From: Peptococcaceae bacterium BRH_c4a
GTDB lineage: Bacteria; Bacillota; Desulfotomaculia; Desulfotomaculales; Desulfocucumaceae
DNA length: 54,633 nucleotides
Direction of reading: 5' to 3'
NCBI GenBank assembly: GCA_000961585.1
Contig: LADN01000011.1
Coordinates: forward strand, 1-54,633
Shown: in pieces, positions 40,956 to 50,586 of the stretch
How the letters are laid out: every line of letters starts with the position of its first letter
Position numbering within the stretch: the stretch's first letter is position 1
The notes under the pieces: model-generated
The model's database searches: none
What the model was told of the DNA's origin: nothing
What the model saw: only the letters and a program-made list of their open reading frames with translations
Translations under genes and position numbers: made by a program

Positions 40956-41582
40956 TCAGAAAAGCTCCCTTGTCTGGTAGACCAGCCAGATTAAAAACTG
41001 AATCAGCGGGCTAATGAATATACCCAAAATTTTACCTATGATACCTGTGACCAGCAGCAACAGTAAAATTATGGTGCCGTACTGTTCAAATTTGTATAGC
41101 CACTCCTGGGTTCCGGGTATGAGTCCGGCCAGTATTTTCGACCCGTCCAGGGGAGGTACGGGCAATAGGTTGAAAACGGCCAGTATGATGTTAATGCGTA
41201 TAATCTCAAAGGTTATTCCCTTTAGATAAGGAACCTCCCACAAAAAGGCTCCCAAAAGAATCGCGGCTATGACAGCAATGATGAAATTTGTGGCCGGACC
41301 TGCCAGGGAGACCAGCAGCATGCCACGGCTTTTATTTCCCGTAAGGTTGTAATAATTTACCGGAACAGGCTTGGCCCAACCGAAGCCAGCCGCAAAAAGC
41401 ATAATCAGCCCCAGTATGTCTATGTGGGCGGCCGGGTTAATGGTGAGCCGTCCCTGGTGGCAGGCCGTCCTGTCGCCCAGTTTGTAGGCCATGGCGGCGT
41501 GGGCGAACTCGTGAAAGGACAGCCCAATGACCACCGCCGGTATCATGTAAAGTATTCTGGTGGGATCAAAAAAATCTAACAA
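40956..41582 (-). CDS. Site-2 protease family (M50) membrane metalloprotease
   Basis: The 208-residue polytopic protein has the zinc motif HEFAHA near residue 25 and the second zinc-ligand motif NLLPVPPLDGSKIL near residue 138. This is the small YwhC-like group without PDZ domain, whose substrate is unknown. It overlaps the CCA-transferase fusion gene by seven bases. Confidence 0.93.
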   Translation of the reverse strand: MLDFFDPTRILYMIPAVVIGLSFHEFAHAAMAYKLGDRTACHQGRLTINPAAHIDILGLIMLFAAGFGWAKPVPVNYYNLTGNKSRGMLLVSLAGPATNFIIAVIAAILLGAFLWEVPYLKGITFEIIRINIILAVFNLLPVPPLDGSKILAGLIPGTQEWLYKFEQYGTIILLLLLVTGIIGKILGIFISPLIQFLIWLVYQTRELF

Positions 41583-44266
41583 AACAGATCTCCTTTTAAT
41601 TTTATAGAGTATCCTTTCTGAGAGCTGACGGCTGATTGCTGACAGCTATTTTCAAGATATTGGTCCAGGAATTCCTTTTCCTCTTCCTCGCTGCTGACCA
41701 GGCCGTCCAGCCTTGCCCTCCAGAGTTCTGTGAGGGCGTTCCGGTATAAGGGTCCGGGCTTGTAGCCCAGGGATTTTATATATTTACCGTTTAAAACCGG
41801 CTTATTTTCCTTAATGGCGGTGAGAATTGCCTTAAACCTCTGTTTCATCCACTCCTCATCCAGCAGTGCCATTAGAAGTGGGTAGGATTCCTTGGGAAGA
41901 TCCATTATTATCCGGGCCAGGTCGCTGATTTTAATGCTTTCAGGGTCCTTCCATATTTTTGTCAGGGCGTCCCTCCAGCCTTTCAGTGTCACCATCACTT
42001 TCTCGGTTTGCTTCCGGTTAAGGCTGTATTTTATGCATATTTTTTCGGCCACATCTTCATCGGACCAGTGCAGCACGGCTATCAGCATGGGCAGCCAGGG
42101 CTCGGTCTGGTCGCCGCCCATGCCCCATTCCCGCAATATTTTAACGGAGCTGCTGATACCCTTGAGAACGGGCTGAACCTCCCAGTAGGTAACCCCGGGC
42201 AGCACCTGGGGCAGTACCTGCAGGACGTCCAGCCGGGCAAACATCCTGGCGGCCCCGGGCTCCAGCATTATATGACAGAGTTCGTCCCACAGCCTGTCAT
42301 TGGACACCTTCAGCAAAACCTGCTGCTTCACCGCCTCTTTGATGAGTTTAAGGGTCTGGGGCTCAATTTGTATTTTATAGCGCTGCTCAAATCTTACCGC
42401 CCGTAAAATTCTGGTGGGATCCTCTATGAAACTCAGGTTGTACAGCACCCGCACCAGGCCGTAGTGCAGGTCTTCCCGGCCTCCGTAATAGTCCACCAGT
42501 TCACCGAAATCATCCTGGTTTAATGATACCGACATGGCATTTATGGTGAAATCCCGGCGGTAGAGATCCTGTCTGAGGGAAGATCTTTCCACCTGGGGCA
42601 GGGCGGCCGGGTACTCATAATACTCTACCCTGGCCGTGGCTACGTCCATCTTGAAGCCGTCGGGGAAGATCAATTCGGCGGTGCCGAATTTTTGGTGCGC
42701 CGTCATTTTGGCGCCCATTCTTTCGGCTATTTTTTCAGCCAGGGCGATTCCGTCCCCTTCCGCCACGATGTCCACGTCAATGTTATCATACCCCAGCAGT
42801 ATATCCCTGACCACTCCGCCGGCGGCATAAATTCTGCAGTTCAATTCCTCGGAAATTGCGCCGGTCTGCCTCAGTATTCTCATGATGCCGGGGGACAGGC
42901 CCCTTCTCATAACTTCGCCTATGTTATTGTAATAGCTCTGCTGTTTTGATCCATTGTGCACCGCCTGGAAGCCGTTTTGAATATCACCGTGCAGTGTCCT
43001 CAGCACATCTGTGCGGGATACTATGCCCACCAGGCGGTTTTCCTCCACCACCGGAACGCGCCCTATATCGTTTTCAATCATAATTTCCCTGATTTCGGCC
43101 ACTGGCATATTGGGATGAACAGTAACCACGTTGAAAGTCATGTACCCTTTAACAGGGGCGTGACCCAGTCCGTGGTTTACCGCCTTCTCCACATCACGCC
43201 GGGAAATCACACCTTTAAGGATAAGGCCTTCCACCACGGGCAGCCCCGAATGGCCGTAGCGCATCATTACTTTGTTGGCTTCAGCTATGGAGGTGTCGGA
43301 GAAAACCGTTTTAACCGGGCAGGACATTATATCACAGGCCGCCATGGGAGGTTTAACCTTTTCCCTGATGGTGGTAACAAGTTTTTCAGCCAGTTCATTG
43401 ACGCTGCCGTTCTTCACGGTGGCCGAAGCCGCCGCCGGGTGACCTCCGCCCATGAAGGGGCCCAGTATCCCGGCCACATCAATCTGGGGTATATTGCTTC
43501 TTCCCACTATATAAACCCGATCCTCCATCATGACCAGGGTAAAAACAGCATCAAGCCGCTCTATCTCTGAAATGGTATGGGTCAAAAGGGACAGCCCCAC
43601 CACGAATTCATCGGTATTGGCTTTGGCTATGAGGATCCTGACGCCATTGATCAGATGCCTTTCGGCAGACATCAACAGGGTTTTCAGCAGATCCTTCTGA
43701 TCTTCTGTCATGGGCCTTCCCAAAAACTCAGCAACCACACCCAGGTTGGCCCCCCTTTCAATAAGGCAGGACACGGCTGCGGCATCCCTGGCCGTGGTGC
43801 TGGTAAACAACAGGGATCCGGTGTCCCCGTATATCCCCAGCGCCATGACGGTCGCTTCCAGGGGTGTTATGAAGATGCCATCGCCTATTATTTTTTCCAC
43901 CAGCAGGGTTACCGTTGCCCCTATTATTTCTACGACCTCCAGGGATCCATGGACATCCCCTTCGGTCCAGGGGTGGTGATCGTAAATATGCACATCAATT
44001 CCGGGTCTGGAAAAGAGATCGGCCAGTTTGTTCACTCTTTTGGGATTCTTGGTGTCCACCAGTATGATTCTCTTCACGGTCTCGAAATTTATTTCTTTTA
44101 CTGACTTCACGGTGAAAATATCTTTATGGAGGGACATAAATTCTTCCACGTTTTTGGAGAGCTTTCCGGGAAATACCATCACGGCCTCGGGGTATATTTT
44201 TTTTGCCGCCATCATGGAAGCCAGAGCGTCCAGGTCGGTATTGGTATGGGATGTTATGATTTCCAT
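41576..44266 (-). CDS. cca: DHH-CBS-CBS-CCA tRNA nucleotidyltransferase fusion
   Basis: The 896-residue protein has an N-terminal DHH/DHHA1 phosphoesterase (TSHTNTDLDALAS; YDHHPW; GGGHPAAASATV near residue 273). Two CBS domains follow (about residues 315-430), then a CCA/poly(A) polymerase head and body (AAGGVVRDILLGYDNIDVDI near residue 485; RRDFTINAMS; RILRAVRFEQRY). It adds or repairs the tRNA CCA end. The DHH part may act as a nuclease and the CBS pair may sense nucleotides. The last 20 or so residues (SCQQSAVSSQ..) come from period-7 repeats of the AGCTGTCAGCAATC type. Confidence 0.93.
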   Translation of the reverse strand: MEIITSHTNTDLDALASMMAAKKIYPEAVMVFPGKLSKNVEEFMSLHKDIFTVKSVKEINFETVKRIILVDTKNPKRVNKLADLFSRPGIDVHIYDHHPWTEGDVHGSLEVVEIIGATVTLLVEKIIGDGIFITPLEATVMALGIYGDTGSLLFTSTTARDAAAVSCLIERGANLGVVAEFLGRPMTEDQKDLLKTLLMSAERHLINGVRILIAKANTDEFVVGLSLLTHTISEIERLDAVFTLVMMEDRVYIVGRSNIPQIDVAGILGPFMGGGHPAAASATVKNGSVNELAEKLVTTIREKVKPPMAACDIMSCPVKTVFSDTSIAEANKVMMRYGHSGLPVVEGLILKGVISRRDVEKAVNHGLGHAPVKGYMTFNVVTVHPNMPVAEIREIMIENDIGRVPVVEENRLVGIVSRTDVLRTLHGDIQNGFQAVHNGSKQQSYYNNIGEVMRRGLSPGIMRILRQTGAISEELNCRIYAAGGVVRDILLGYDNIDVDIVAEGDGIALAEKIAERMGAKMTAHQKFGTAELIFPDGFKMDVATARVEYYEYPAALPQVERSSLRQDLYRRDFTINAMSVSLNQDDFGELVDYYGGREDLHYGLVRVLYNLSFIEDPTRILRAVRFEQRYKIQIEPQTLKLIKEAVKQQVLLKVSNDRLWDELCHIMLEPGAARMFARLDVLQVLPQVLPGVTYWEVQPVLKGISSSVKILREWGMGGDQTEPWLPMLIAVLHWSDEDVAEKICIKYSLNRKQTEKVMVTLKGWRDALTKIWKDPESIKISDLARIIMDLPKESYPLLMALLDEEWMKQRFKAILTAIKENKPVLNGKYIKSLGYKPGPLYRNALTELWRARLDGLVSSEEEEKEFLDQYLENSCQQSAVSSQKGYSIKLKGDLFC
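41620..41660. repeat. AGCTGA-type period-7 repeat inside the end of the CCA fusion gene
   Basis: TGAGAGCTGACGGCTGATTG followed by CTGACAGCTA is a heptamer-like repeat within the 3' coding end. The same kind of sequence (ATAGCTGAAAGCTGACAGCT) occurs between rluB and spmB near 33097-33118. Confidence 0.6.
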
Positions 44267-44296
44267 TAATGTACCTCAGGGCAAATTTAAAGATTA

Positions 44297-45685
44297 TTAT
44301 ACCATATTTCGTGCTATGAAAAAATAGCTCTTCTTCTTCAGCCTTTCCGGAATATGGTCGTGGCGGATCAGATCGTCGTAGCTTTCCCTTTGTATAATAA
44401 TATCGGCCTCGCCGTTTTTGACCAGCACCATGGCCGGCCTTGGAAGGCGGTTGTAATTCATGGACATGGAGTAGTTATAGGCCCCGGTGCAGCTAACCAG
44501 CAGTATATCCCCGGTCTCAACCGGGGGCAGGTTTATGTTCCAAATCAGCATATCACCGGACTCGCAGCATTTTCCGGCCACCGATACTGTTTCCCGGGCA
44601 GGCAGGGCGGCCTTGTTGGCCAGGGCGGCCTCATAAACCGACTGGTAAAGGGCGGGTCTGGGATTGTCGCTCATACCGCCATCCACAGCCACATACTTCC
44701 TGACACCGGGTATGTTCTTTACCGACCCCACGGTGTAAACGGTGCTTCCGGCCGGCCCGCTGATGGACCGCCCCGGCTCCACCATGACCCTGGGAACAGC
44801 AGACCCGTATTTCAGAGATTTTTTGCTAATCTTTTCCATCACCAAATCGGCGTATTTTGAAATGGGAGGCGGGCTGTCACCCGGGGTGTAGTATATGCCC
44901 AGGCCTCCTCCCAGGTTGACCTCTTCCGGAAACCAGCCGGTTTTCATTTTCATGTCCCCGGCAAAGTCCATCATCACATCCACTGCGTGCGCATAGGATT
45001 CCAGTTCGAATATCTGGGAGCCTATGTGGCAGTGAATACCTCTTAGGTTTATAGCCTCCGACTGCAGGGAGGCCCTTACCGCCTGTTCGGCCTGACCGGT
45101 TTGAACCGCCAGGCCGAACTTGCTGTCAATCTGTCCGGTCTTTACATACTCATGGGTATGGGCCTCTATCCCCGGGGTAACCCGTAATATCACGTCGGCC
45201 GCGGTTTTCAGATCCGAGGCCAGGCTGTTTAGTAGGGACAGCTCGTGCGGGTTGTCTACCATAAAGCGTCCCACACCTGATTCCAGCGCCATTTTCAATT
45301 CAGCCGGGGATTTGTTGTTTCCGTGAAAATATACCCTGCCCATGGGAAATCGGGCCATGGCGGCGGTGTAAAGCTCTCCTCCGGACACCACGTCCAGCCC
45401 AAGACCCTCTTCCTCCACCAGTCGGCAGACGGCCAGGGTGAGGAGTGTTTTTCCGGCATATATGACTTCGCCGCCGTGCCTTTCAATAAACGACCTGTGA
45501 TATTCACGGCAGTTCTTCCTGAACAATTCCTCATCCAGAATATACAGCGGGGTACCAAACCGCTGCGCCAGATCGGTTACATCGCACCCGCCTATATCCA
45601 AATTGCCTCTGCTGTTTACTTTCATAGTGCCCTGAAATTTCATTAAAGCTTCCTCCATCCCGGGATAATCTATACTATTCAGCAT
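44297..45685 (-). CDS. lysA: Diaminopimelate decarboxylase
   Basis: LysA makes L-lysine from meso-diaminopimelate using pyridoxal phosphate. The protein has the PLP-lysine region VIYAGKTLLT, the HCHIGSQI motif, GGGLGIYYTP and a MVEPGRSI phosphate-binding segment. A GCCESGD block marks the dimer active site. The start at 45685 has GGAGG 10 bases upstream. A lysine riboswitch lies directly upstream, so lysine should repress it. Confidence 0.96.
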   Translation of the reverse strand: MLNSIDYPGMEEALMKFQGTMKVNSRGNLDIGGCDVTDLAQRFGTPLYILDEELFRKNCREYHRSFIERHGGEVIYAGKTLLTLAVCRLVEEEGLGLDVVSGGELYTAAMARFPMGRVYFHGNNKSPAELKMALESGVGRFMVDNPHELSLLNSLASDLKTAADVILRVTPGIEAHTHEYVKTGQIDSKFGLAVQTGQAEQAVRASLQSEAINLRGIHCHIGSQIFELESYAHAVDVMMDFAGDMKMKTGWFPEEVNLGGGLGIYYTPGDSPPPISKYADLVMEKISKKSLKYGSAVPRVMVEPGRSISGPAGSTVYTVGSVKNIPGVRKYVAVDGGMSDNPRPALYQSVYEAALANKAALPARETVSVAGKCCESGDMLIWNINLPPVETGDILLVSCTGAYNYSMSMNYNRLPRPAMVLVKNGEADIIIQRESYDDLIRHDHIPERLKKKSYFFIARNMV

Positions 45686-45704
45686 ATGGTTGTATCCTCC
45701 AACA

Positions 45705-45736
45705 AGAAAACGGCCCCATAGCAAAAAAAGGCCGCA
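45705..45736 (-). terminator. Probable expression-platform terminator before lysA
   Basis: On the minus strand CGGCC, a loop of about 14 bases with a T-run, then GGCCG followed by TTTTC, just before the lysA ribosome site. The stem is short. The position suits a riboswitch-controlled terminator. Confidence 0.45.
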
Positions 45737-45765
45737 AAAAATAAAATAAACCCCACCCTCCTTCC

Positions 45766-45963
45766 GAGATGAGATAGCGCTTCATCCGAAAGCTGGGAAT
45801 GTTTTCGGATGACAGTCCGGCACCTGTTCGGCGACGGCCCAGCAGCGGCTGTATGGTCAGCCGCAACTTCGGCGGTAAGCCCCTTGGCCCCGGATCATCG
45901 GTACCTTCCTCACCGGGATTACTCATGCGTTACCGCGCCTCTACCCCACTCCCTTACGGGAGA
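45766..45963 (-). promoter_or_regulatory. Lysine riboswitch (L box)
   Basis: On the minus strand the core elements appear in the known order: GGTAGAGGCGCG, ATGAGTA, GGTGAGGAAGG, CCGCCGAAG, GCTGGGCCGT, GGACTGTCA, then a P5-type hairpin CATCCGAAA/TTTCGGATG and GCGCTATCTC. GGTAG and CTATC can close P1. This matches the lysC L box of B. subtilis part by part. It lies between the TrpB2 gene and lysA and should shut lysA off when lysine is abundant. Confidence 0.9.
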
Positions 45964-45994
45964 TGAGGCTTGTTATTAAATTAGGATTAAAAAA

Positions 45995-47353
45995 TCATAC
46001 CCTGGGCAGATTCTTCAGGGCTACCTTCAGGTCTTCCTCGGGCAGGGGGAAGTCTTCCAGCTTTCCTGCCAGGAACAAGTCGTAGGAGGGCAGATCCAGC
46101 AATCCGTGTCCGCTCATGTTGAACAGAATTGTTCTGGCCTCACCGGCCTCTTTGGCCGCAAGGGCTTCCTGTATGGCGGCCTGTACCGCATGGGCGGACT
46201 CGGGTGCCGGTATTATTCCCTCATTCTTGGCAAAAAGTATGGCTCCGTTGAAAACTGAGGTCTGGCCAAGTCCAATGGCCTCCACTATACCGTCCTTAAC
46301 CAGCCTGCTCAGAAGCGGCGAGTCACCGTGGTAGCGCAGCCCGCCGGCGTGAATTCCCGGGGGCATGAAGCCGGCGCCCAGGGTATACATTTTAACGATG
46401 GGGGCAAGGCCGGCCACGTCGCCAAAGTCATATTGGTATTCTCCCCTGGTAAGGGTGGGGCAGGATATGGGCTCCACGGCCACCAGACGGACCCTGGCGT
46501 CCCTGGCCAGCTTGTCATGGGCGAAGGGGAAGGCCAGTCCCGCAAAGTTGCTGCCGCCGCCGCAGCAGGCAATAACAACATCGGGGTAGTAGCCGGCTTT
46601 GGCCATTTGTTCCTTGGCCTCCAGACCTATTATGGACTGGTGGAGGCAAACGTGGTTTAGAACGCTGCCCAGAGCGTAGTTGGTATCCTCCCTCTTGGCC
46701 GCGTCCTCCACCGCCTCGCTGATGGCTATGCCAAGGCTGCCGGGCGAATCGGGGAAATCCTGCAGTATTTTTCTGCCTGAATCGGTCTGGTTGCTGGGGG
46801 AGGGGATTACATTGGATCCGAATATCTCCATCAATGATCTTCTGTAAGGCTTCTGGTTGTAGCTCACCTTTACCATGTAAACGGTGCATTCCATATCGAA
46901 AAAATTGCAGGCCTGGGAAAGGGCTATGCCCCACTGCCCGGCGCCTGTTTCGGTGGCCAGTCTTTTTACGCCCTCTTTTTTGTTAAAATAGGCCTGGGGC
47001 ACGGCGGTGTTAAGTTTGTGACTGCCTGCCGGGCTTACTCCTTCATATTTGTAAAAAATCCTGGCGGGGGTGTCCAGGGCCTTTTCCAGACGGCGTGCCC
47101 TGTATAGGGGAGAGGGCCTCCAAAGCCTGAGAATATCTCTTACCTCATCGGGTATTTCGATCCAGCGGTCCTGGGAAACCTCCTGCATGATCAGTCCCAT
47201 GGGGAAAATGGGGGTCAGATCCTGGGGGCCGATGGGCTGCATGGTTCCCGGGTGCAGCGGAGGATCGGGCAGGTTGGGCATGTCCGCCTGAATGTTATAC
47301 CAGTGGGTGGGCATCTCCTTTTCGGTCAGCAGAAACTTGATATCACCACTCAT
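45995..47353 (-). CDS. TrpB2-type tryptophan synthase beta-like protein
   Basis: From ATG 47353 the protein is 452 residues, longer than TrpB1 and with the TrpB2 N-terminal extension ([20 protein letters not shown]). It has the PLP-lysine region GSHKLNTA near residue 113, [11 protein letters not shown] near residue 138, and the phosphate loop [11 protein letters not shown] near residue 257. TrpB2 enzymes make tryptophan from indole and serine without TrpA, perhaps for indole salvage. The genome therefore carries both types. The gene is far from the trp operon and next to the activase cluster. Confidence 0.93.
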   Translation of the reverse strand: MSGDIKFLLTEKEMPTHWYNIQADMPNLPDPPLHPGTMQPIGPQDLTPIFPMGLIMQEVSQDRWIEIPDEVRDILRLWRPSPLYRARRLEKALDTPARIFYKYEGVSPAGSHKLNTAVPQAYFNKKEGVKRLATETGAGQWGIALSQACNFFDMECTVYMVKVSYNQKPYRRSLMEIFGSNVIPSPSNQTDSGRKILQDFPDSPGSLGIAISEAVEDAAKREDTNYALGSVLNHVCLHQSIIGLEAKEQMAKAGYYPDVVIACCGGGSNFAGLAFPFAHDKLARDARVRLVAVEPISCPTLTRGEYQYDFGDVAGLAPIVKMYTLGAGFMPPGIHAGGLRYHGDSPLLSRLVKDGIVEAIGLGQTSVFNGAILFAKNEGIIPAPESAHAVQAAIQEALAAKEAGEARTILFNMSGHGLLDLPSYDLFLAGKLEDFPLPEEDLKVALKNLPRV

Positions 47354-47391
47354 CTTTTCTAAAACTCCTCTCTTCCGGCCAGTAAAAAATT

Positions 47392-47440
47392 TCATGTTAT
47401 AATTGTATATGATGGTTTTTTTTTCTGCAATATCACATAT
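47392..47440 (-). promoter_or_regulatory. Possible promoter of the TrpB2 gene
   Basis: On the minus strand TTGCAG, a 17-base spacer and TACAAT lie about 40 bases before the TrpB2 start. The -10 matches five of six bases; the -35 is poor. Confidence 0.3.
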
Positions 47441-47455
47441 CATTTTTATGCCGCT

Positions 47456-48433
47456 TTAAGAGCTTATTTTTCTCCTGTCCATCCGGGTTGACCATTTGCC
47501 GCAGCGATCTCCCCAGCGGGCGATGACCGATCCGTCCTTCCTTATTTCCACAACCTCACACATGTTGGGACACCCGTCACATTCGAAGCTGCCGGCTCTA
47601 AAATCACTTTCGGCAGCGCCAAACCCTTTGAACCTTGTGGGCACCCCCCTGGCCACATGATCCCTGGCCAGCATTGAGGCTCCCACTGCCCCCATGACTC
47701 CAAAGTGAGGAGGTATGATCACTTCAATATTCAGCGCCCTTTCAAAGGCTGCTTTCATTCCCTGGTTGGCCGCAACGCCTCCCTGGAAAACCACGGTCCC
47801 GGAAATATCCTTTCCCTTGCCCACATTATTCAGATAGTTTCTAACCAGCGCCTCGCACAGCCCGGCAAGAATATCGGGCATATCGTAGCCCATCTGCTGT
47901 TTGTGAATCATGTCCGACTCGGCAAACACCGCGCACCGGCCGGCAATCCTCACCGGAGAAGACGACTTCAGTGACAGGTCGCCGAATTTTTCAATGGGTA
48001 TGTTGAGCCTGGCCGCCTGCTGGTCTAGGAAGGAGCCGGTGCCTGCGGCACATACCGTGTTCATGGCGAAGTCGGCAACAATCCCGTCTCTTAATATAAT
48101 TATCTTTGAGTCCTGGCCGCCGATCTCCAGAACTGTTCTCACTCCCGGAACCACTCTGGAAGCCGCCACGGCGTGAGAGGTTATTTCATTTTTTACCACA
48201 TCAGCCCCTGCTATTATTCCGGCCAGGTGTCTGCCGCTGCCGGTGGCGCCCACACCCCGGATAACAGTTTTAGGGGGCAAAAGTTCGGTCATTTCCTGAA
48301 GTCCCCTTTGCAGGGCGGCAATGGGCCTGCCGTTGGTGCGCAGGTAAATGGACTCCCTCACTTTTCCGTCCTCATTTATATACACAAGGTTGGTGCTTAC
48401 CGACCCCACATCAATTCCCAAAAAACCAATCAT
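47456..48433 (-). CDS. BadF/HgdC-type acyl-CoA dehydratase activase (ASKHA ATPase)
   Basis: Activases of this family hold a [4Fe-4S] cluster between two subunits and drive an electron into a dehydratase at the cost of ATP. The 325-residue protein has the ASKHA motifs GFLGIDVGSVSTN at the N-terminus, EIGGQDSK near residue 98 and FQGGVAANQG near residue 225. The cluster cysteines in NTVCAAGTGSFLDQQ and IAGRCAVFAESDM are present. A distinctive C-terminal extension, FECDGCPNMCEV, could bind another metal or cluster. The start is ATG 48433, one base after the neighbour's stop. The partner enzyme's substrate is not known. Confidence 0.9.
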   Translation of the reverse strand: MIGFLGIDVGSVSTNLVYINEDGKVRESIYLRTNGRPIAALQRGLQEMTELLPPKTVIRGVGATGSGRHLAGIIAGADVVKNEITSHAVAASRVVPGVRTVLEIGGQDSKIIILRDGIVADFAMNTVCAAGTGSFLDQQAARLNIPIEKFGDLSLKSSSPVRIAGRCAVFAESDMIHKQQMGYDMPDILAGLCEALVRNYLNNVGKGKDISGTVVFQGGVAANQGMKAAFERALNIEVIIPPHFGVMGAVGASMLARDHVARGVPTRFKGFGAAESDFRAGSFECDGCPNMCEVVEIRKDGSVIARWGDRCGKWSTRMDRRKISS

Positions 48434-48434
48434 C

Positions 48435-49529
48435 TCAAGCCAACTCCTTTTTTCTGTCTCTATTCTCCGCCAGCAGATCCACAAAAGCCTCAAGCCTGGT
48501 CATAAGGCCGGCTTCCCCGGACTGTTCGTCCACGATGAGGGTCATCACCGGCATTCCGGTATCCTGGCTGAAGCTGGGCAGTACGCTCTGGGCCACAATT
48601 TCGGGCATGCAGGTAAAGGGCAGAATCTGTATCACACCGTCGAAGCCGGCATTATTGTAATAAACCGCCCCTCCCAGCGTTTCCTGTCCGTGCCCTCCCA
48701 CGAAATGCCTCAGGTAAGGGGCCGAACACCTCTGGTAAAGGCTGCTGCTGCGCAGTCCCTTTACCAGTCCCATGAAAAGGTGGTCGTTTACCCACTGGCT
48801 GAGGTATATGGAGCGGTCCACCTCAACCCCCAGGCGGCCCAGTTTTCTTTCAATATCCATATTGGCGAAGGGTTCCAGCAGCGTATATATTTCTCCCACC
48901 AGTCCGACCTTTAAAACCTGCCGGCTTTCTGTGGGAATGCTTTTCATAATCTCCGCAGAGTTGTTCTGCGATTCCTGCAGATGCTCAGGCCGCCGGGTCT
49001 CAGCTATAAGTTTCAGAGCCTCAGTCAGGGCCGTGTCTGTATGCCCGGGGGATTTTTCCCTGGGCCGCAGCTTCATGGCCATTATTTCCAGATCATCCAC
49101 AGCCCTGGATTTGGCAAACCCGAACCTGATTCCCCTGATCACTTCAAACCAGGACCGGTTTCCGGTGATGTATTTAATCCGTGACAGCAGTTGGCTGATA
49201 TGTTTTTCCGGGGGCTCCAGAACCACCAGTTTGTAGTTGTAGCCCAGGTCGCAGAGAATTTCGTGTTCCACCTGGGCATAATAGCCGAATCTGCAGGGAC
49301 CGCAGCCTCCCGCCATAATGATGGTGTCCGCCCCCAGTTCGCTTGCCTCCATGAAATTGCCTAAGTTAAGCTTGAAGGGCATGCAGGAAAATTCAGGAGA
49401 ATGCTTTGACCCAAGGCTTAGTGTTTTTTTAGTGGAAGGCGGGGGAACCACTGTTTCCACTCCCAGGTACTGCAGCATAGCGTTTAGACATATCCATAGA
49501 TTGCCCATGTGTGGAAAAGTAACCTTCAT
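48435..49529 (-). CDS. 2-hydroxyacyl-CoA dehydratase-like protein (activase partner 1)
   Basis: The 364-residue protein has the HgdB/DUF2229-like pattern: KVTFPHMGNLW at the start, SPEFSCMPFKLNLG near residue 48, GGCGPCRFGYYAQ near residue 80 and QILPFTCMPEIVAQ near residue 310. Cysteines in these blocks are where relatives hold a [4Fe-4S] cluster. In many Firmicutes these parts are fused with the activase in one very large protein; here they are separate genes. Start ATG 49529. Substrate unknown. Confidence 0.82.
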   Translation of the reverse strand: MKVTFPHMGNLWICLNAMLQYLGVETVVPPPSTKKTLSLGSKHSPEFSCMPFKLNLGNFMEASELGADTIIMAGGCGPCRFGYYAQVEHEILCDLGYNYKLVVLEPPEKHISQLLSRIKYITGNRSWFEVIRGIRFGFAKSRAVDDLEIMAMKLRPREKSPGHTDTALTEALKLIAETRRPEHLQESQNNSAEIMKSIPTESRQVLKVGLVGEIYTLLEPFANMDIERKLGRLGVEVDRSIYLSQWVNDHLFMGLVKGLRSSSLYQRCSAPYLRHFVGGHGQETLGGAVYYNNAGFDGVIQILPFTCMPEIVAQSVLPSFSQDTGMPVMTLIVDEQSGEAGLMTRLEAFVDLLAENRDRKKELA

Positions 49530-49567
49530 ATACTTTTATGGATCCTCCGGCTGTTTGATTTATGGCG

Positions 49568-50545
49568 TCAGATTCCGGACGCCTGACCATGCATGTTCAC
49601 CATATCCAGGAAGGCCTCAATCCTGGTTACAATACCGGCCTCTCCGGTGTGTTCGTCCAGTATCAGGTTCAGGAAGGGGAGGTTTCCCTTACGGCGCACC
49701 TTCCTTTCAATCATATCCCCTGTCATGGAGTCCGGCCCGCAGGCAAAGGAGGCAACGTGTATTATTCCCCGGATGGAAGGATTGTCAGTGAAGTGATAGG
49801 CGGCGCCAACCATTCGGCGGCCCAGGGTCCAGAACAGTTTTTTGTTAAGGGTTCCGGCATAGCTGTTGACCAACCGCTCCGGAACATTGTCCGCAGTTAC
49901 AATATTAATTCCTGATTCTTCCAGACGCTTTATCAGATTTATGTTTATAAAGCTGTCATATATGTTGTAAGGATGTCCCACCACGGCCACTGTGGGGCGG
50001 TGGTCAGGCCCATCCCCCGGAATACCCTCCCGGTTAATAAATGCCTCTTCCGGCAGCATGCCGGCCTCCACCCGGCTGTCAAAGCGGGCCATTTCGGATC
50101 TGGCCTTTCTGTATGCGGCAGTTATTTTAAGGGGGTTTTTACAGATATGCGCTCCCATTTCGGAGAACTGGCGGAACATATCACCCTCCCTGCGGTACAT
50201 GTTAATGCTGGTGTCTATTATTGCCGGGAGGCCCTGAACGCACTGGCGCACCATGTCGGGAAAGCCCAGAAACTTGGGGCAGATATATTCCCTGGGAGAA
50301 ACGCTTACCAGGCGCGGGATGAATATATAGTCCACCCTTTCCCGCAGGGCCTGAACATGTCCGAAGGCAACCTTTACCGGCAGGCAGGCCTCGTCAACAG
50401 ACAGTTTCAGTCCCTCCTGCAGCACTGCCTTGGTGGTGTGGCCCGAGGTTGTCACCTCAGCCCCCAGTTCTTCAAAAAAGGTTTTCCAAAGGGGATAATA
50501 TTTATAGAAAAGCAGAGACCTGGGAATTCCAATTATTACAGGCAT
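49568..50545 (-). CDS. DUF2229 / 2-hydroxyacyl-CoA dehydratase-like protein (activase partner 2)
   Basis: The 325-residue protein begins IGIPRSLLFYKYYPLWKTFF, the DUF2229 signature. It has SVDEACLPVKVAFGHV near residue 49, a YICPKFLGFPD block near residue 87 and HVASFACGPDSMTGDMIE near residue 270. The conserved cysteines suggest cluster binding. It is the first gene of the three-gene activase group. The group may handle a radical dehydration or another low-potential reduction; that is inference. Confidence 0.82.
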   Translation of the reverse strand: MPVIIGIPRSLLFYKYYPLWKTFFEELGAEVTTSGHTTKAVLQEGLKLSVDEACLPVKVAFGHVQALRERVDYIFIPRLVSVSPREYICPKFLGFPDMVRQCVQGLPAIIDTSINMYRREGDMFRQFSEMGAHICKNPLKITAAYRKARSEMARFDSRVEAGMLPEEAFINREGIPGDGPDHRPTVAVVGHPYNIYDSFININLIKRLEESGINIVTADNVPERLVNSYAGTLNKKLFWTLGRRMVGAAYHFTDNPSIRGIIHVASFACGPDSMTGDMIERKVRRKGNLPFLNLILDEHTGEAGIVTRIEAFLDMVNMHGQASGI

Positions 50546-50586
50546 TTTAACCCTCCCGCAATATTATGGTCAAAATTTCAACCGGT

